Positions 8,701 through 14,131 of a stretch of DNA of 14,131 bases are shown here, piece after piece. The translations under genes and the position numbers were made by a program. Below the pieces are notes generated by a model, which worked only from the letters and a program-made list of their open reading frames with translations, was not told where the DNA came from and searched no databases. Origin of the DNA: Clostridium sp. CAG:253 (GTDB taxonomy: Bacteria; Bacillota; Clostridia; Lachnospirales; Lachnospiraceae); NCBI GenBank assembly GCA_000436755.1, contig FR887331.1:61500-75630 (forward strand). The letters are read 5' to 3'. Position 1 is the first letter of the stretch. Every line of letters starts with the position of its first letter.

Positions 8701-9056
8701 GTAGAATTGTTTCTGTCATTACCCATTTCAATTTTTACATGAGTCATAAGCGGCTTGGAACCACCAAATAAATACTGCAGCATCTCAACATATTTTTCGG
8801 GATGCTCAGCCTTATAATCCATCAAAAGGTCAGATGTGGAATTGGCTGTCAAAAGACCAAATCCCTTATAAGTAAGACCGTTTTTATTCTCTTTATTGAT
8901 ATTATTTCCGTCAATTGTAATATCACTTACATTTTCAGCCGCCTGAACTGTCACTTTATCCATATTAATTTCTCCCAACGACAATGCTGATTTATCAGAA
9001 ATTGCCAGACCAAAGCATAACGCACCTGCAAGAATTTGTTTTATTCGTTTTCTCAT
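5787..9056 (-). CDS. Secreted GH59 (galactocerebrosidase-like) glycosidase with BspA-type LRR tail
   Basis: A 1089-residue multidomain enzyme. A signal peptide covers about residues 1-40, with a plausible cleavage after VQAA. The TIM barrel (about 45-430) resembles GH59 beta-galactosidase/galactosylceramidase. It has GFGLLTANSTSDLLMDY (65-81), THVKIEMGND, NPNRNE (acid/base Glu201, in the place of WNE), WHYPYSV, EVWNSE (nucleophile Glu310) and DPWSGY (392-397). A beta-sandwich (about 455-545) and a LamG/concanavalin-like domain (about 580-805) complete the order seen in human GALC. A second beta-sandwich that looks like a carbohydrate-binding module (815-940) and LRR_5/BspA-like repeats (about 985-1075) are added. 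No LPXTG anchor is visible, so it is probably secreted or wall-associated. The likely substrate is a beta-galactoside of a host or plant glycan; the exact one is unknown. Start is supported by GGAGG at 9063-9067. It is divergent from an AraC-type regulator. Confidence 0.82.
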   Translation of the reverse strand: MRKRIKQILAGALCFGLAISDKSALSLGEINMDKVTVQAAENVSDITIDGNNINKENKNGLTYKGFGLLTANSTSDLLMDYKAEHPEKYVEMLQYLFGGSKPLMTHVKIEMGNDRNNSTGAESCTMRTEDETANVKRNAGFQLAADAKKINPNIKISILRWNTPKWANTTEKQYKWYKNTIMAAYETYGYMVDYINPNRNEAWSDKTDTENVKKFAKWIQEENSDTIKDAKALDLYKKIKFIVSDEAEMIAKTAVNALYTDEEYKNAVAAIGWHYPYSVASKSRDGADILTKDDIIKIADEMDKEVWNSENQAVFSDSAFRPANNTTFKDDSGNVIADSSGLGGTGSALEMGNYIIKSFVESRRTHVIYQPVIGAFYQGGQYSSKELIGAKDPWSGYVRYDAGTAILSHLSKFAVTGWENEDNTAGIWRVIPQSSYCGEDDANGDRRVVNSTTGADSYMTLASPDKDEFSTLMINNSAKTKNYRISVKNMQLKDNQTLQCFETKAAGDGTFDSNYMSDKGDITADEQGYYNVMVSPFSVVTVSTLDQNKDELKSECKLPENSTDRTILDTDENGNGTVTDNEYLYADNFDYSDKKVSVIGTDGKLSDEKEDYIESRGGKTGAIARYTNVINGAFEAVKLADGNYVLRQQLDESVQGVGSAWNGSNAEVLIGDYRWMNYRANVDVQFEQTEAKSSSAVIAIRQTGGGAAIKDSSGYSFEIDKDGAWKLYRKKVTILEGTITDNSIFKQGFNQWNTLSLEGKENQITAYVNNKVVATYTDTNPVTSGRIALGGTYAAMDFDNLTVKKIENTAPYYEEFIDNMQQYELNDVTKSKLVFNDKWSHQCGQGMYVYDRTASYSTGTGASLTYTFKGTGVDVLGYMKANKCKIKVTVDGKVVETEAAVNQAEDSRTNYSLRNLKYGEHTVTFEVVSGQWCIDAIGICSATYEKDLKRGTKFDVSKVTYTVNDAKKKTVTYTKLNNKKTSAVVPKTVKYNGVSYKVAEVGTNAFSKCQDLKKVTIGANITKICKKAFYNRKKLTQITINSKLLRKIESNAISGISKKAVIKCPKARKADYKKMLKKSTGYKKTMIVK

Positions 9057-9079
9057 ACATTTCCTCCATTTTCTTATTT

Positions 9080-9139
9080 ACTATAAATAAATCATGTGAT
9101 AATGCTACGGATTGCTCATTGCCATATAATTATTGCAAT
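9080..9139 (-). promoter_or_regulatory. Probable activator-dependent promoter of the GH59 gene
   Basis: On the minus strand a TATAGT -10 box (9080-9085) lies 24 bp from the gene start, but no acceptable -35 box is found around 9103-9108, which suggests activator dependence. Just upstream on the plus strand ATTGC recurs at 9111, 9118 and 9132, the last as the palindrome ATTGCAAT. The outer two are 21 bp apart, two helical turns, which is a spacing used by AraC-type dimers. This is the most plausible site for the divergent regulator. Confidence 0.35.
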
Positions 9140-9229
9140 CCCGCAGACACCTATGATTTTATTTTAACTCTTTCTATGTATTGTTCCATTAAACAAGGCG
9201 ACACTCTTTTGTCTTTTAGCGACTTTTTA

Positions 9230-9258
9230 TTGATATATTCTAAATAATAAGATATACT
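9230..9258 (+). promoter_or_regulatory. Promoter of the AraC-type regulator gene
   Basis: TTGATA (9230-9235) and TATACT (9253-9258) are 17 bp apart, a good sigma-A promoter. It leaves a leader of about 40 nt before the start at 9303, with AAGGAG at 9291-9296 as the ribosome site. Confidence 0.7.
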
Positions 9259-9302
9259 GTTTCCAAAACCTCAAAGAGCACTCAGATACAAAGGAGACAG
9301 AC

Positions 9303-10208
9303 ATGATTGCATTTCATTTTCCATTAAATACTTTACCAAAAATAATATACGCAAATGATATTGATAACAATTATGAATTTATACATTTCCAACGTCAGCC
9401 CATGGAATTTGTCCTGTTTTACATCGTAAAAGGCAATATGTATATAGAAGAAAATGGAAAAAAATATCATCTCACACAAGGCGACTATATTATTTTAGAC
9501 CCTAAAAGATGTCATAAAGGTTACAAAACATCAGCCGTCCATTATTTTTATATACATTTCACATGGGAAAATGCCACAGAAACAACGTTGACAGAAACAG
9601 AATACATGGAATTGGCAAAATCAAGCCGTACAAATGCCATGAATATATTTCAACGCCAGAATATACTGGAAAATCATTTAATTGTTCCCAAACATTTTAA
9701 ATCAGGCAGTTCCAATTATAAAAGTATTTACAGAATGTGCCGTGAAATGAAAAAATCATATCATGAAATGCTCGAATATTATCAATGTATTACCGCTGCA
9801 AAACTGATAGAATTACTTGGGGAGATAACGAGATTATGTGATGATTCCTTCCTCTCAGCAAAACGTGAATTTGAAAATCAGAACATGACAAATCTATTAG
9901 AATATTTAAAAGAAAATTACAAAGAAAAAATTACCGGCAGAGACATTGAGAATGCCCTGCACAGTAATTTTGATTATCTTAACCGACGTTTTAAAAAATA
10001 TACCGGTATGACGATTTTTCAGTATTTAAATGAATTCCGCATTCTCTGCTCACAGGAAATGCTGCGTTCAAGCCATATCACACTGCGTGAAATTGCTTTA
10101 GAAAACGGATTTGTAAACGAATTTTATTTTTCCCGTGTATTCAAAAAAATTACCGGAAATACACCTACCGATTACAGGTTATCTTTTTTAGATTTCCCTG
10201 ATAAATAA
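9303..10208 (+). CDS. AraC/XylS-family transcriptional regulator
   Basis: A 301-residue cytosolic regulator. The N-terminal half (about 10-95) has a cupin-like sensing domain, with GNMYIEENGKKYHLTQGDYI and the following DPKRCHKGY typical of the sugar-binding fold in this family. The C-terminal 100 residues (about 200-300) hold two helix-turn-helix motifs: the first around SNFDYLNRRFKKYTG, the second LREIALENGFVNEFYFSRVF, then the family ending KKITGNTPTDYR. AraC regulators of this build usually activate sugar-use genes in response to a sugar. Because it is divergent from the GH59 gene with only 246 bp between them, that gene is its most likely target. It ends 8 bp from the convergent small membrane protein gene, with no terminator between them. 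Confidence 0.92.
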   Translation: MIAFHFPLNTLPKIIYANDIDNNYEFIHFQRQPMEFVLFYIVKGNMYIEENGKKYHLTQGDYIILDPKRCHKGYKTSAVHYFYIHFTWENATETTLTETEYMELAKSSRTNAMNIFQRQNILENHLIVPKHFKSGSSNYKSIYRMCREMKKSYHEMLEYYQCITAAKLIELLGEITRLCDDSFLSAKREFENQNMTNLLEYLKENYKEKITGRDIENALHSNFDYLNRRFKKYTGMTIFQYLNEFRILCSQEMLRSSHITLREIALENGFVNEFYFSRVFKKITGNTPTDYRLSFLDFPDK

Positions 10209-10216
10209 TCAGTACA

Positions 10217-10759
10217 CTAGCAGCATTTCAAGCCGTTTTTCCTGCATGCATTATAAAAAACATACAATTCTGTCTCTTCAAAATCCAAATGCTTATCATA
10301 CTCCTGTTCTGTCGTCTCAAACTCAAGACTTGTTCTGCCGTGGCATTTTATCTTCATCCTGTAACAGCCTTTTTCAGTATGTATACGGTCAATCACCATT
10401 ATCTTGCTGACCTCAACAATATCATTATACTTTACAATGCTCTTCTTTCCTTTAATACATATTTCCATAGAGGTATCCAGAAAATGTATTGTCATCTGCA
10501 TAACACCATTCGTTCGCCTATCTACAATATAATAGTAAATGCATACCACCAAAAGAGCAATTATAAAAGCAGCCTCAGGCAGATACTCTTCAACATAATA
10601 ATTTTGAATATTAAACATTTTCTGGGTAACTGCATAAATTGAAAACTGTGCAGCAAAGCATGCAATAAATAAAATTACAACATGAGTTCCTCTTAGTTTT
10701 GTATGAAAAATACTGTTATTTACCGTCACGCGGTATTCATTTTCGGCTGTTTTATCCAT
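10217..10759 (-). CDS. Small membrane protein with possible PH-like cytosolic domain
   Basis: Not recognised as a named family. The 180-residue product has two predicted membrane segments (about 26-45 and 61-79), then a soluble part (80-180) with a run of beta strands (MQMTIHFLDTSMEICIKG, KSIVKYNDIVEVSKIMVI, YRMKIKCHGRTSLEFETT) and a closing helix. This order resembles bacterial PH-like domains of the YcxB type, but that is only a pattern match. The protein ends in two cysteines. Its ATG overlaps the end of the upstream transporter gene by 8 bp (ATGGATAA), with AAAGGA upstream, so translation is probably coupled and the two products may act together. It should be under the same T-box control. 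Confidence 0.8.
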   Translation of the reverse strand: MDKTAENEYRVTVNNSIFHTKLRGTHVVILFIACFAAQFSIYAVTQKMFNIQNYYVEEYLPEAAFIIALLVVCIYYYIVDRRTNGVMQMTIHFLDTSMEICIKGKKSIVKYNDIVEVSKIMVIDRIHTEKGCYRMKIKCHGRTSLEFETTEQEYDKHLDFEETELYVFYNACRKNGLKCC

Positions 10760-11756
10760 TATTTTTTTCCTTTAATTTATCTTTCAGCGCAAATGCTCCA
10801 GCAAGCAATGTTCCTGAAATAGAATGCCATGTACATGATACTGCACATATTATAGCAGATTCAGGTGTTGATGCAAACTGTGCTGTTGTAGTGGCAAGAT
10901 TTGTGGCAAGTCCCGCATTCTGCATACCGACCTCAATAGAGATTGTTCTTTTCTTTGCTGTATTCATTCCGACAAGCTTACCTGCACCATATCCAAGCAA
11001 ATAGCCAAGTCCGTTATGTAAGAGAACTGCCACAAAGATTACAACACCTGATTCAAAGAATTTAGAACCCTGTGACGAAACAACTCCTCCAACAACACAT
11101 GCAAGACCGAGAACTGCTATTCCCGGCATAATCTTTTGTAACTCAACAAATGTTTTCTTTTTACCAAACAAGTAGTTGAGCAAAAATCCAAGTGCAACCG
11201 GAAGAATTACTGTCTCTACAATAGACACGAACATAGGCAATGCCTTAATTGAGATATGTGTTCCGCTTGCAAGGAAAGATACTAAAAGCGGTGTCATAAA
11301 CGGAGAAAGGATTGTTGATACAGTTGTCATGCCGACTGAAAATGCAACGTCTCCGCCGCAAAGGTAAGACATAATATTTGATGATACACCTCCCGGACAG
11401 CATCCTACAAGAATAAGACCAAGTCCTATCGCATCTGAAAGTCCGAGTACCTTTGTTATTCCTAATGCAAGAAACGGCATTATAAGATACTGTGCAATTG
11501 CACCGACACATATATCAAACGGTCTTTTTGCCAATATTTTAAAATCCTGTGCAGTCAGTGTAAGACCCATACTAAACATAATAATTCCAATAATTATCGA
11601 CTGAGTTGTAAATTTATTTGCTGCAAAATCTACAAACAACTTATAATTTACCCAAGACATAATGCCTGGTACAAAGAATGTTATAACAGCGATTGCTATT
11701 ACAACAATTGAAGTGTAATCTGATAAAAATTTGCTAGTCTTTTGTAATACTTTCAT
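10752..11756 (-). CDS. BASS-family (bile acid:sodium symporter superfamily) transporter under T-box control
   Basis: A 334-residue integral membrane protein with about 9-10 hydrophobic segments. Family motifs are GCCPGGVSSNIMSYLCGGDV (118-137), which covers the crossover region with its polar and Gly/Pro residues, and IEVGMQNAGLA (274-284). In the latter, Glu275 and Gln279 match the sodium-binding residues of the Neisseria ASBT structure, so Na+ coupling is likely. Family members carry bile acids, pantoate or ketopantoate (PanS), pyruvate or methylthio-2-oxo acids, so substrate cannot be read from sequence alone. The isoleucine T-box upstream argues for an isoleucine-related substrate, possibly a branched 2-oxo acid. 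AAGGAGG lies six bases before the start. It overlaps the next gene by 8 bp. Confidence 0.92.
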   Translation of the reverse strand: MKVLQKTSKFLSDYTSIVVIAIAVITFFVPGIMSWVNYKLFVDFAANKFTTQSIIIGIIMFSMGLTLTAQDFKILAKRPFDICVGAIAQYLIMPFLALGITKVLGLSDAIGLGLILVGCCPGGVSSNIMSYLCGGDVAFSVGMTTVSTILSPFMTPLLVSFLASGTHISIKALPMFVSIVETVILPVALGFLLNYLFGKKKTFVELQKIMPGIAVLGLACVVGGVVSSQGSKFFESGVVIFVAVLLHNGLGYLLGYGAGKLVGMNTAKKRTISIEVGMQNAGLATNLATTTAQFASTPESAIICAVSCTWHSISGTLLAGAFALKDKLKEKNNG

Positions 11757-11782
11757 TTTGTTCCTCCTTGTATATGTCCACT

Positions 11783-11822
11783 AAAAAAGTCCCTTCTTCA
11801 GTCATCTGACTAAAAAAGGGAC
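11783..11822 (-). terminator. T-box regulated terminator
   Basis: On the minus strand GTCCCTTTTTTAGTC pairs with GACTGAAGAAGGGAC (11789-11822, a stem of about 15 bp including G-T wobbles), followed by TTTTTT (11783-11788). Its 5' arm directly follows the T-box motif, as expected for the terminator/antiterminator switch. Confidence 0.9.
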
Positions 11823-12079
11823 GAATATCATCCGCGTTACCACCCTAATTTTGTAGTAATAAACTACAACTCTCAAGCATACCAGCATATGCCATCCATA
11901 TAACGGTGGATACCGGCGAGGTCTACAAACTTCTATAAAGCTTTCAACCCGCTTCTCAAAGATGATATCCTAATCTGGTCATTACCTGTTTACACCGGCC
12001 ACAGGCTCTCTGTAAATAAATCCACATCAGGCTTTGTTCTCATCAACGAATTTCGGTGAACATATTTTGTTTTATTTAC
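11783..12079 (-). ncRNA. T-box leader, probable isoleucine specifier
   Basis: This leader senses uncharged tRNA and stops terminator formation. The T-box motif AATTAGGGTGGTAACGCGG lies at 11832-11850; its TGGT bulge would pair with a tRNA ending ACCA, as tRNA-Ile does. Stem I shows a GATGAGAA kink-turn-like segment, AGAGAG with GCCGGTGTAAAC (distal loop elements), and a helix CCTGATGTGG / CCAGATTAGG next to the specifier loop. There, ATC (11964-11966) is followed by A and then TCTTTGAG, the usual context for the codon, so Ile is the best reading. Stem III is TTGTAGT / ACTACAA. The specifier is inferred by pattern, without a covariance model. Confidence 0.9.
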
Positions 12080-12085
12080 TAATGT

Positions 12086-12113
12086 ATTATAATACTCAGC
12101 AATTATATGTCAA
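12086..12113 (-). promoter_or_regulatory. Promoter of the T-box / transporter operon
   Basis: On the minus strand TTGACA (12108-12113) and TATAAT (12086-12091) are perfect consensus boxes separated by 16 bp. Transcription should start near 12079, giving a leader of about 320 nt. With so strong a promoter, control must rest mainly on the T-box. Confidence 0.88.
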
Positions 12114-12127
12114 GACTTTTTTTGAAT

Positions 12128-12148
12128 GAATTATTTTCGCTGTGGCAC
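12128..12148. repeat. Copy 2 of the 21-nt block upstream of a minus-strand promoter
   Basis: Plus strand GAATTATTTTCGCTGTGG followed by CAC; it differs from 2187-2207 at two positions. It ends 14 nt upstream of the T-box promoter -35 box; the lepA copy is 9 nt from its own. Confidence 0.45.
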
Positions 12149-12187
12149 TTTAACGCAGAGATTGATGTGTACAAACCACTCAAGTAT

Positions 12188-12334
12188 TTACCCATACTTC
12201 CATTCAGGTATGCTCAGACAATCACAATATCCTTTACTGTCTAAATCTAACTTCTCATGAAATATAAGTCTGTACAAAATTTTATTCTTCCTGCGAAAAC
12301 TGCTGCTGTTCCTTTATCTTCTCTGCTGCCGAAA
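12188..12334 (-). other. Coding-like remnant downstream of the receiver fragment
   Basis: No intact gene is present. On the minus strand, a frame shifted from the receiver stop reads ISAAEKIKEQQQFSQEE then TAA (12282-12284). Another frame overlaps it and reads on through KILYRLIFHEK and GYCDCLSIPEWKYG to TAA at 12188-12190. Both look hydrophilic and protein-like, with no start codon or ribosome site. I read this as the frame-broken tail of the same decayed gene, but chance is not excluded. Confidence 0.3.
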
Positions 12335-12637
12335 TCAGATTAAATTTTCATGAATCGCACTAATAATCTTATCAATCTCCAATGGCTTTGCCAGATTTGC
12401 ATTCATTCCTGCTATGATACACCTCTCTGCATCTTCCTTAAACGCATTTGCTGTCATTGCTATAATAGGAATTGTCTTTGCATCAGGACGCTCCATTGCC
12501 CGTATTTTTTTAGAAGCAGTCAGACCATCCATCACAGGCATCATGATATCCATGAGAATTACATCAAAGGTTTCCTGTACATTATTTGAATAGATTTCGC
12601 TGTCGCGAAATCTATTCAAATAAATAATTTCCGGCAA
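12335..12637 (-). pseudogene. Truncated response-regulator receiver domain
   Basis: The last three-quarters of a CheY-like receiver, of the kind at the end of hybrid sensor kinases. Visible are DVILMDIMMPVMDG with the phospho-acceptor Asp30, the switch threonine in AMTAN (Thr62) and the conserved lysine in LAKP (Lys84). The first beta strand, with its acidic pair, and the whole kinase part are missing. The homology stops at the centre of a perfect 19-bp inverted repeat (12582-12623), so the residues before about Asp12 are just the inverted copy of the following codons plus unrelated sequence. The only possible start is a TTG with no ribosome site, and no promoter is seen. It is probably not expressed as a working protein. 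Confidence 0.8.
12582..12623. repeat. Perfect 19-bp inverted repeat at the receiver break point
   Basis: The left arm TTATTTGAATAGATTTCGC (12582-12600) and right arm GCGAAATCTATTCAAATAA (12605-12623) are perfect complements around TGTC. No U-tract follows on either strand, so it is not a standard terminator for the gene ending at 12668. The left-arm side belongs to the receiver reading frame (SEIYSNN), so the right-arm side looks like a fold-back copy of it. Confidence 0.9.
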
Positions 12638-12667
12638 AAATAATACCTGATAATGCTAAAGCAAAGC

Positions 12668-13519
12668 CTAATCCAATTCAAGGGAGTCTGAAATATAAAA
12701 ATAATACCCATGTTTTTTGCAATATTTTTCTATTTTACGAGTTAATTTCCGGCTGGTTGTGTATTCCAACAAATACACTTCAACACCATCTGCTTTGCAT
12801 GCTTTAAGATATTTGCAGAAATAATCTCTCTCCTGCTTTTTCTGCTCACTGAATGTTCCTTTATCAAAATCAATACAACTCCATACAGTCTCCTGATTTA
12901 TGCCTGTCATAATATTATTAATTGTACCATAATGTTCCTTATATTTCATGACGTAAGTATCTCCACCATTGATAATGACTTTTTTCCCAAATGTCATGAT
13001 ATTTTTCAAAATCACTGTAAGTCCATCAAAAATGCTCTTTCGTGGAGCATAATAATATACGTCACAATTATCAATAAAAAAACCATCAATACCTTTTTTA
13101 TATAGTCCCCGTGCCAGTTTTGTCATAAATTTCTGCCAATTCGGACTGGCTACATTCACCCATTGTTCCTCATCCCAATGCTCATACTTACCAATTGCCA
13201 GTTTCTTATAAGTTGTATAATATTTTCTAAAATTCTCAATAGATCCAATATTCAGATATGTATATACCTTTGTTCCATTTTTATGAAGTGATTCAATATC
13301 CCTTTTTTTAAAATATTGTGCGTCAATCACAACCGTTTTATATTTTTTTATCTGCTCCATTGCTGAGGAATCTGCGCTCAAAAAGACACCATACTCCTTT
13401 TTCGCCAACGTCTTTGTCTTATAAGCTTTTGCTAAGAAACCCATCATAGTAAAAAGCAGAACAAATACTAAAAACAAAACTACTGTTCTTTTGATTTTTT
13501 TCTGTAAAATATTTAACAT
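12668..13519 (-). CDS. Membrane-anchored GH114-like glycosidase
   Basis: A 283-residue protein with one N-terminal hydrophobic segment (about 12-31, signal or anchor), so the rest is probably outside the cell. The soluble part is a TIM barrel like GH114 / TM1410 (endo-alpha-1,4-polygalactosaminidase-related). Supporting motifs are VVIDAQYF (63-70), VYTYLNIGSIENF (85-97), WVNVASPNWQKFM (120-132), GIDGFFIDNCD (143-153), INGGDTYV (183-190) and VYLLEYT (248-254). Asp150 and Glu252 are plausible catalytic acids. Characterised relatives cut polygalactosamine-containing exopolysaccharides; the substrate here is not known. The start is uncertain: AAGGGG directly abuts the ATG with no spacer, but an in-frame TGA upstream excludes a longer form, and the next Met would lose the anchor. 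It follows the acetyltransferase gene by 15 bp, probably in one operon. Confidence 0.82.
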   Translation of the reverse strand: MLNILQKKIKRTVVLFLVFVLLFTMMGFLAKAYKTKTLAKKEYGVFLSADSSAMEQIKKYKTVVIDAQYFKKRDIESLHKNGTKVYTYLNIGSIENFRKYYTTYKKLAIGKYEHWDEEQWVNVASPNWQKFMTKLARGLYKKGIDGFFIDNCDVYYYAPRKSIFDGLTVILKNIMTFGKKVIINGGDTYVMKYKEHYGTINNIMTGINQETVWSCIDFDKGTFSEQKKQERDYFCKYLKACKADGVEVYLLEYTTSRKLTRKIEKYCKKHGYYFYISDSLELD

Positions 13520-13534
13520 CCCCTTGTATCATTT

Positions 13535-13993
13535 TTATTTGCAGCTGTAAATAAAATATTTTCTTCCATGCTCTTGTACAGCACCGATTTTATTATAAAA
13601 ACAAATTGACGGTATATTCCATTCAAGACAATTCCATTCTATTTTTGAGTACCCCTCCTGCCTGACAAATTCTTTTATTTTTGAAAAAAACTCTGTTCCC
13701 AATCCACAGTTACGGTATTTTTCATCCAAAAACAAATCTTCCAAATGAACTCCTGCCTCCCCGGCAAACGAGCCGAATACCGGATAATAAATAACGTATC
13801 CTATTATCTCATTATTGTATTCAGCGAGCAATACTGTCGCTACTTTCTTTTCAAAAATCCAATAATACAAATCTTCTTTTGAAGCCGTCATGTCCTGAGG
13901 TCTTTTCTCATAAACTGCCAAACCTTTTATCATATTTTGTATCTCTGATATATCTTTTTCAGTTGCTTTTCTTACATTAAATTTTTCATTCAT
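13535..13993 (-). CDS. GNAT acetyltransferase, diamine/thialysine (SSAT-like) type
   Basis: A 152-residue cytosolic N-acetyltransferase using acetyl-CoA. Motif A is LEDLFLDEKYRNCGLGTEFF (84-103), with the acetyl-CoA pyrophosphate loop R94-N-C-G-L-G. The C-terminal WNCLEWNIPSICFYNKIGA (120-138) matches the AEWNxPSxxFYxxxGA pattern of spermidine/spermine N1-acetyltransferase and thialysine acetyltransferases. The opening RKATEKDISEI and GLAVYEK also fit that group. The substrate is probably a small polyamine or diamino compound. The ATG at 13993 is the first in frame, but the ribosome site is weak (GGGG 12 nt away). It is probably cotranscribed with the GH114-like gene. Confidence 0.87.
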   Translation of the reverse strand: MNEKFNVRKATEKDISEIQNMIKGLAVYEKRPQDMTASKEDLYYWIFEKKVATVLLAEYNNEIIGYVIYYPVFGSFAGEAGVHLEDLFLDEKYRNCGLGTEFFSKIKEFVRQEGYSKIEWNCLEWNIPSICFYNKIGAVQEHGRKYFIYSCK

Positions 13994-14061
13994 TCTTTAT
14001 CTGTTCCCCTTTGCATTCCACCATACAACACTTTTACTCTTATAACTTATTCTGCCAAATG

Positions 14062-14131
14062 CTATAGACTTGATACTACATTGATTGGAGTTCCCTCCAT
14101 AAACTTCTTTATATTATCCGCCAGAATAGAA
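14062..14131 (-). CDS. C-terminal end of a probable D-2-hydroxyacid dehydrogenase
   Basis: Only the last 23 codons, including the TAG stop (14062-14064), are in the window; they read SILADNIKKFMEGTPINVVS and then SL. The helix plus short tail (NIKxFMEGxPxNVV) is the usual end of NAD-dependent D-isomer 2-hydroxyacid dehydrogenases such as phosphoglycerate or hydroxypyruvate dehydrogenases. The catalytic part lies outside. It ends 68 bp before the acetyltransferase gene on the same strand, with no terminator between. Confidence 0.6.
   Translation of the reverse strand, partial: SILADNIKKFMEGTPINVVSSL

Noticed and set aside
10198..10212. CTGAT-AAATA-ATCAG hairpin at the end of the AraC-type gene.
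   Set aside because: Only five pairs and no T-run; too weak to call a terminator between the convergent genes.

Overview
The window looks like a chromosomal segment of a low-GC, spore-forming Clostridia, most likely a member of the Lachnospiraceae. Three things point this way: the gene run rpsT / gpr / spoIIP / lepA / hemW, which mixes sporulation and housekeeping genes in the order typical of that family; strong GGAGG-type ribosome binding sites; and a BspA-like C-terminal repeat module on a large secreted glycosidase. The family assignment is inferred from protein families and synteny; no species call is made.

Region 1 (1-5163) is a conserved core. On the minus strand lie gpr (germination protease), spoIIP (engulfment peptidoglycan hydrolase), lepA (EF4) with its own vegetative promoter, and the 5' end of hemW at the window edge. 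rpsT (S20) is divergent from gpr, with a near-consensus promoter, phased A-tracts upstream and a good intrinsic terminator. Region 2 (5164-5773) holds a stand-alone dCMP deaminase gene preceded by an operator-like inverted repeat and ending at a terminator shared with the convergent gene. Region 3 (5787-10208) is a carbohydrate locus: a 1089-residue secreted GH59 (galactocerebrosidase-like) enzyme with lectin-like, CBM-like and leucine-rich-repeat modules, divergent from an AraC-type regulator that probably controls it.

Region 4 (10217-12113) is an operon of a BASS-family (bile acid:sodium symporter superfamily) transporter and a translationally coupled small membrane protein with a possible PH-like domain. 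It is preceded by a T-box leader whose specifier reads as isoleucine (ATC). This suggests the transporter moves an isoleucine-related compound, such as a branched-chain 2-oxo acid, rather than bile acids, and it is the most interesting regulatory link in the window.

Region 5 (12114-12637) looks decayed: a receiver-domain fragment, cut off exactly at a perfect 19-bp inverted repeat, followed by frame-broken coding-like sequence. Region 6 (12668-14131, minus strand) contains a membrane-anchored GH114-like protein, an SSAT-like GNAT acetyltransferase and the last residues of a probable D-2-hydroxyacid dehydrogenase.

A 21-nt block, 19 of 21 identical, occurs just upstream of both the lepA promoter and the T-box promoter, about 10 kb apart. 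No tRNA, rRNA, CRISPR array or transposase was seen.
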